Part shown: positions 61,512 to 64,000 of the stretch, piece after piece | How positions within the stretch are numbered: position 1 is the first letter of the stretch | Layout: every line of letters starts with the position of its first letter | Assembly: GCF_900258035.1 (NCBI RefSeq) | Contig: NZ_OGTP01000005.1 | Coordinates: forward strand, 124,001-188,000 | DNA length: 64,000 bases | Source: Caballeronia novacaledonica | GTDB lineage: Bacteria > Pseudomonadota > Gammaproteobacteria > Burkholderiales > Burkholderiaceae | Direction of reading: 5' to 3' | The notes under the pieces: model-generated | What the model was told of the DNA's origin: nothing | Seen by the model: only the letters and a program-made list of their open reading frames with translations | Databases searched by the model: none | Made by a program: the position numbers and the translations under genes

Positions 61512-62922
61512 TAAGTTCTATATTGACGGACGCTGGTGCGAGCCGGTTGGCAAGGAGAGCTTCGAGCTAATTGACCCCGCAACTGAGCTTCCATACGGAC
61601 GCGTAGTTCTTGGCGCTCGGGAGGATGTTGATCGTGCAGTCGCGGCGGCGCGCAAGGCGTTCGAGTCCTTTAGCCAGACGCAGAAGGAACAGCGCATCGA
61701 ACTGCTACAGAACGTCGTTGAGGCGTTCATACGTCGGCAGGATGACCTTATGTCGGCAGTCACGCAGGAGATGGGCGCGCCTGCTGCACTAACCGCACAA
61801 ACGGGTACCGCATTGCAAGCCTTTCGGCAGGCTATTATCACACTCGGCGACTATTCGTTTGAACAGATGATGGCCGACAACATCGTTCGGAGAGAACCGA
61901 TCGGTGTCTGCGGACTGATCTCGGCATGGAACTGGCCCCTGCAATTGCTTTGCACCAAGCTTGGATCCGCTCTGGCCGCAGGCTGTACTGTGGTGGTAAA
62001 GCCGAGTGAATACACGCCGGTCAGTGCATTGGTATTGGCCGAGGTCTTCGATTCTGCGGGCGTACCACCCGGAGTTTTCAACCTTGTCAATGGTGATGGT
62101 CCGACGGTCGGAGAGGCCATATCGAGGCACCGCGGGATCGACATGGTTTCGTTCACTGGGTCCACTCGAGCAGGTGTGCTCGTAGCCCAGGCTGCAGCCG
62201 ATACGGTCAAGCGGGTGTGCCAGGAACTCGGCGGAAAGTCCGCGAATATCATTCTTCCAGACGCCGACCTGGAGGCCGCCGCGCGCTTTAACGTGACGAG
62301 AGGCTTTTCCAATACGGGACAATCGTGTCATTCTCCGACCCGTATTCTCGTTAAAGATGATCAACTTGAAACTTTTCTCAACTTCGTTCGCCGTGAAGCC
62401 GAGAAAGTGCGGGTCGGAAATCCACAGGACGCCAACACCACGATTGGGCCGGTTGTCAACCGAGCTCAATTCGATCGGGTCCAAAGCTATATCGAAAAGG
62501 GAGTACAAGAAGGGGCGAGGTTGATTTTCGGCGGACCCGGGAGGCCTGAAAGGCTCGATCGAGGTTACTTCATTCGTCCGACAGTATTTGCTGACGTCAC
62601 GCCCGACATGACAATCGCTCAAGAGGAAATCTTTGGGCCCGTCCTGTCTGTAATCACCTATCGCGACATTGAACAAGCGATTCAGATTGCAAACGGAACG
62701 TGCTATGGCCTTGGTGGTTATATCTTTGCCGGAGATCTTCAGGCGGCGCGAAAGGTGGGTGAACGCATGCAGGCTGGCCGCATATTCTTGAACGGCGCAC
62801 CGTCCAATAATGTAGCTCCGATGGGCGGATACAAGCAGTCGGGAAATGGTCGTGAAATGGGCGTTTTCGGTCTCGAGGAGTACCTCGAAGTCAAAGCAAT
62901 GATTGGCTTTGCCAGTTCGTGA
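61498..62922 (+). CDS. NAD(P)-dependent aldehyde dehydrogenase
   Basis: A 474-residue ALDH. Cofactor region SAWNWPLQLLCTKLGSALAAG and VKPSEYTPVSAL, catalytic Glu in CQELGGKSANIIL (about residue 246), catalytic Cys in NTGQSCHSPTRILV (about 280) and EEIFGPVLSVITY. It oxidises an aldehyde to the acid or CoA ester; the family cannot be narrowed further. Overlaps the dehydrogenase gene by 14 nt, so a hydroxyacid-to-semialdehyde-to-acid sequence is the natural reading. Last gene of the operon. Confidence 0.93.
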   Translation: MKQFDKFYIDGRWCEPVGKESFELIDPATELPYGRVVLGAREDVDRAVAAARKAFESFSQTQKEQRIELLQNVVEAFIRRQDDLMSAVTQEMGAPAALTAQTGTALQAFRQAIITLGDYSFEQMMADNIVRREPIGVCGLISAWNWPLQLLCTKLGSALAAGCTVVVKPSEYTPVSALVLAEVFDSAGVPPGVFNLVNGDGPTVGEAISRHRGIDMVSFTGSTRAGVLVAQAAADTVKRVCQELGGKSANIILPDADLEAAARFNVTRGFSNTGQSCHSPTRILVKDDQLETFLNFVRREAEKVRVGNPQDANTTIGPVVNRAQFDRVQSYIEKGVQEGARLIFGGPGRPERLDRGYFIRPTVFADVTPDMTIAQEEIFGPVLSVITYRDIEQAIQIANGTCYGLGGYIFAGDLQAARKVGERMQAGRIFLNGAPSNNVAPMGGYKQSGNGREMGVFGLEEYLEVKAMIGFASS

Positions 62923-63700
62923 GAGAGGCCAAATCGGGCATCTGACTGCCCTACCTGTGTGTCCCTCTGCCGTCTTCACGTCCTGAGACGAATTATTCGA
63001 CCTTCGAAAAGGAGGCCACCGAGCGCGCTTGTTTCCGGCGCGTTCGGCATTCACCTGCGGCAAACCAAGACCCGGCGTCGCGCGTCGACACGTTGCATCA
63101 ATGGGGTGAGCGGATCAAGGGAGTGATCAACCGAGTTTAACTCATCGGACGGGCGCTGCAAAGTCAGCTCCTGTAATTGGAACGGCGACATTAAGCAATG
63201 GCGCAGGCGAGCTTTTGGTATCGATTCACGCATGCTCTGGACGGTGGAGTCGCGTACGATTACACGCATCAGTGGCGCAATTGAGTTTTGGCTGCCCAAC
63301 ATACCATCAGGCCGCCGCTGGCTCAGGTTACTTTCGCAGCAAACCGATGCGTACACGGCGGCACCCTTCAAGAAAGGGTGGAATCGATTCGACGGTAAGA
63401 CAGCGGTTGCGTCGATAAACCAACTGACTCCGTCTGACTCGATTGAGGGCGAACGCCGATGGAAAAGGCTCCGCTCGCACTTCGGCGTGGCAACATGCTG
63501 CTCGCGCGCTAGATAACACGATCTCGGCTTCGCTCCCTCTCTCGAGGGGCTTCGACCGCGAGCTCTTCGCGGTAGCACAGACGCTCTTGTCGAGGCCGAA
63601 CAATGTTCATCACGTGTTGGTCGGGATAGGTTGGTCGAGCGTACCAACGGATGACAACCGCGCCGTACGGCGCGGCTGGTCAAGAGATGACGCAGATGGC
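62923..63700. other. Spacer between ALDH and porin genes
   Basis: No gene I can support. A minus frame at 63051-63683 is open for 210 codons, but it is arginine-rich in the first half and matches nothing recognisable; its second half (such as SIPKARLRHCLM) could be remnant coding DNA. Confidence 0.45.
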
Positions 63701-64000
63701 TCAGAACCGGTGAATAATCCCCACGCCCGCAGCAAACATACTTCTGGACGACGACGGGGTTGAACTGAAACCATCACCGATGGTGGCGGTTGCGTTGATA
63801 ATGTTGCCAGCACCGTTAGTGCCTAGAGTCTGCCCGTTCGCGCGTTGATAGGCTTGAAGGGCATACAGACCCGTGCGCTTTGATAATGCATAATATTCAG
63901 AAAGATTAAACTGCTGATATTGGGCACTGCTGCTGATTCCGTTCGCTTTCGTGGCGCGGGTGTAACTGTACGCGGCAGCGAGGTCCAACGGTGTGCTCGG
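63701..64000 (-). CDS. Gram-negative porin, C-terminal fragment
   Basis: The last 99 residues of an outer-membrane porin; the rest lies beyond the window edge. Successive beta strands (LDLAAAYSYTRAT, YQQFNLSEYYALSKRTGLYALQAYQ, FAAGVGIIHRF) end in the C-terminal Phe needed for outer-membrane insertion. This is the Burkholderia-type general porin (OpcP/Omp38-like). It may admit the substrate of the catabolic cluster, but no operator can be seen because its start is missing. Confidence 0.88.
   Translation of the reverse strand, partial: PSTPLDLAAAYSYTRATKANGISSSAQYQQFNLSEYYALSKRTGLYALQAYQRANGQTLGTNGAGNIINATATIGDGFSSTPSSSRSMFAAGVGIIHRF

Noticed and set aside
61789-63063. 424-codon minus-strand frame
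   Set aside because: Mostly antisense to the aldehyde dehydrogenase with its conserved catalytic motifs.
63051-63683. 210-codon minus-strand frame next to the porin
   Set aside because: First half reads as arginine-rich noise; I could not match the second half to any transposase or other family.

Overview
The window looks like a chromosomal or megaplasmid segment of a betaproteobacterium of the Burkholderiaceae (Paraburkholderia/Caballeronia type). The evidence is a BPSL0761-family small protein, DUF6471 proteins, a Burkholderia-type porin at the right edge, three Bug-family periplasmic binding proteins and moderately high GC. No tRNA, rRNA, integrase or CRISPR array was seen.

Left part (1 to about 20.4 kb): an accessory, island-like region. 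It opens with a UvrD-like helicase that resembles the GajB half of Gabija defence systems (its partner would lie outside the window) and an AlbA_2/Schlafen-type protein. A Tn7-like transposition module on the minus strand follows: a TnsA-TnsB fusion of 903 aa, a TnsC/TniB ATPase and a TniQ protein. Next come small island genes (two DUF6471 proteins, a HAD-domain protein, a BPSL0761-family protein) and a TnpB-only IS200/IS605-type element whose tnpB carries a one-base frameshift. The element lies next to the remnant of a duplicated small gene. The region 16.4-20 kb is a gene graveyard: one intact HExxH protein with two degenerate copies, and a UPF0149/SEC-C gene split by a frameshift.

Right part (20.4 to 63 kb): a large, well-kept catabolic supercluster. 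It encodes uptake systems (three Bug proteins, TctA/TctB, two MFS permeases), CoA-thioester chemistry (NDP-forming acyl-CoA synthetase, two enoyl-CoA hydratases, a FadB-like fusion, a thiolase with a DUF35 partner) and redox proteins (a plant-type ferredoxin/FAD reductase, two rubredoxins, TcuA/TcuB). It also holds two SDRs, a beta-propeller lactonase, an amidohydrolase, an MmgE/PrpD protein, an aldehyde dehydrogenase and three unusual multi-domain 3-hydroxyisobutyrate-dehydrogenase-like proteins. The substrate cannot be read from sequence. The parts fit uptake and beta-oxidation-like breakdown of an organic acid, possibly polycarboxylic or alicyclic.

The supercluster appears to be one regulon. 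Ten copies of a 17-bp imperfect palindrome, GTTYC-N7-GRAAY, lie in front of its transcription units, each at a fixed distance from a recognisable promoter. Two closely related IclR regulators with nearly the same recognition helix are encoded inside the cluster and are the obvious candidates to bind it. The operators come in two geometries: 2 nt upstream of a poor -35 box, or 14-15 nt upstream of a good TTGAC -35 box with a third half-site between. This regulon and the fused, partly degenerate dehydrogenases are the most unusual things in the window.
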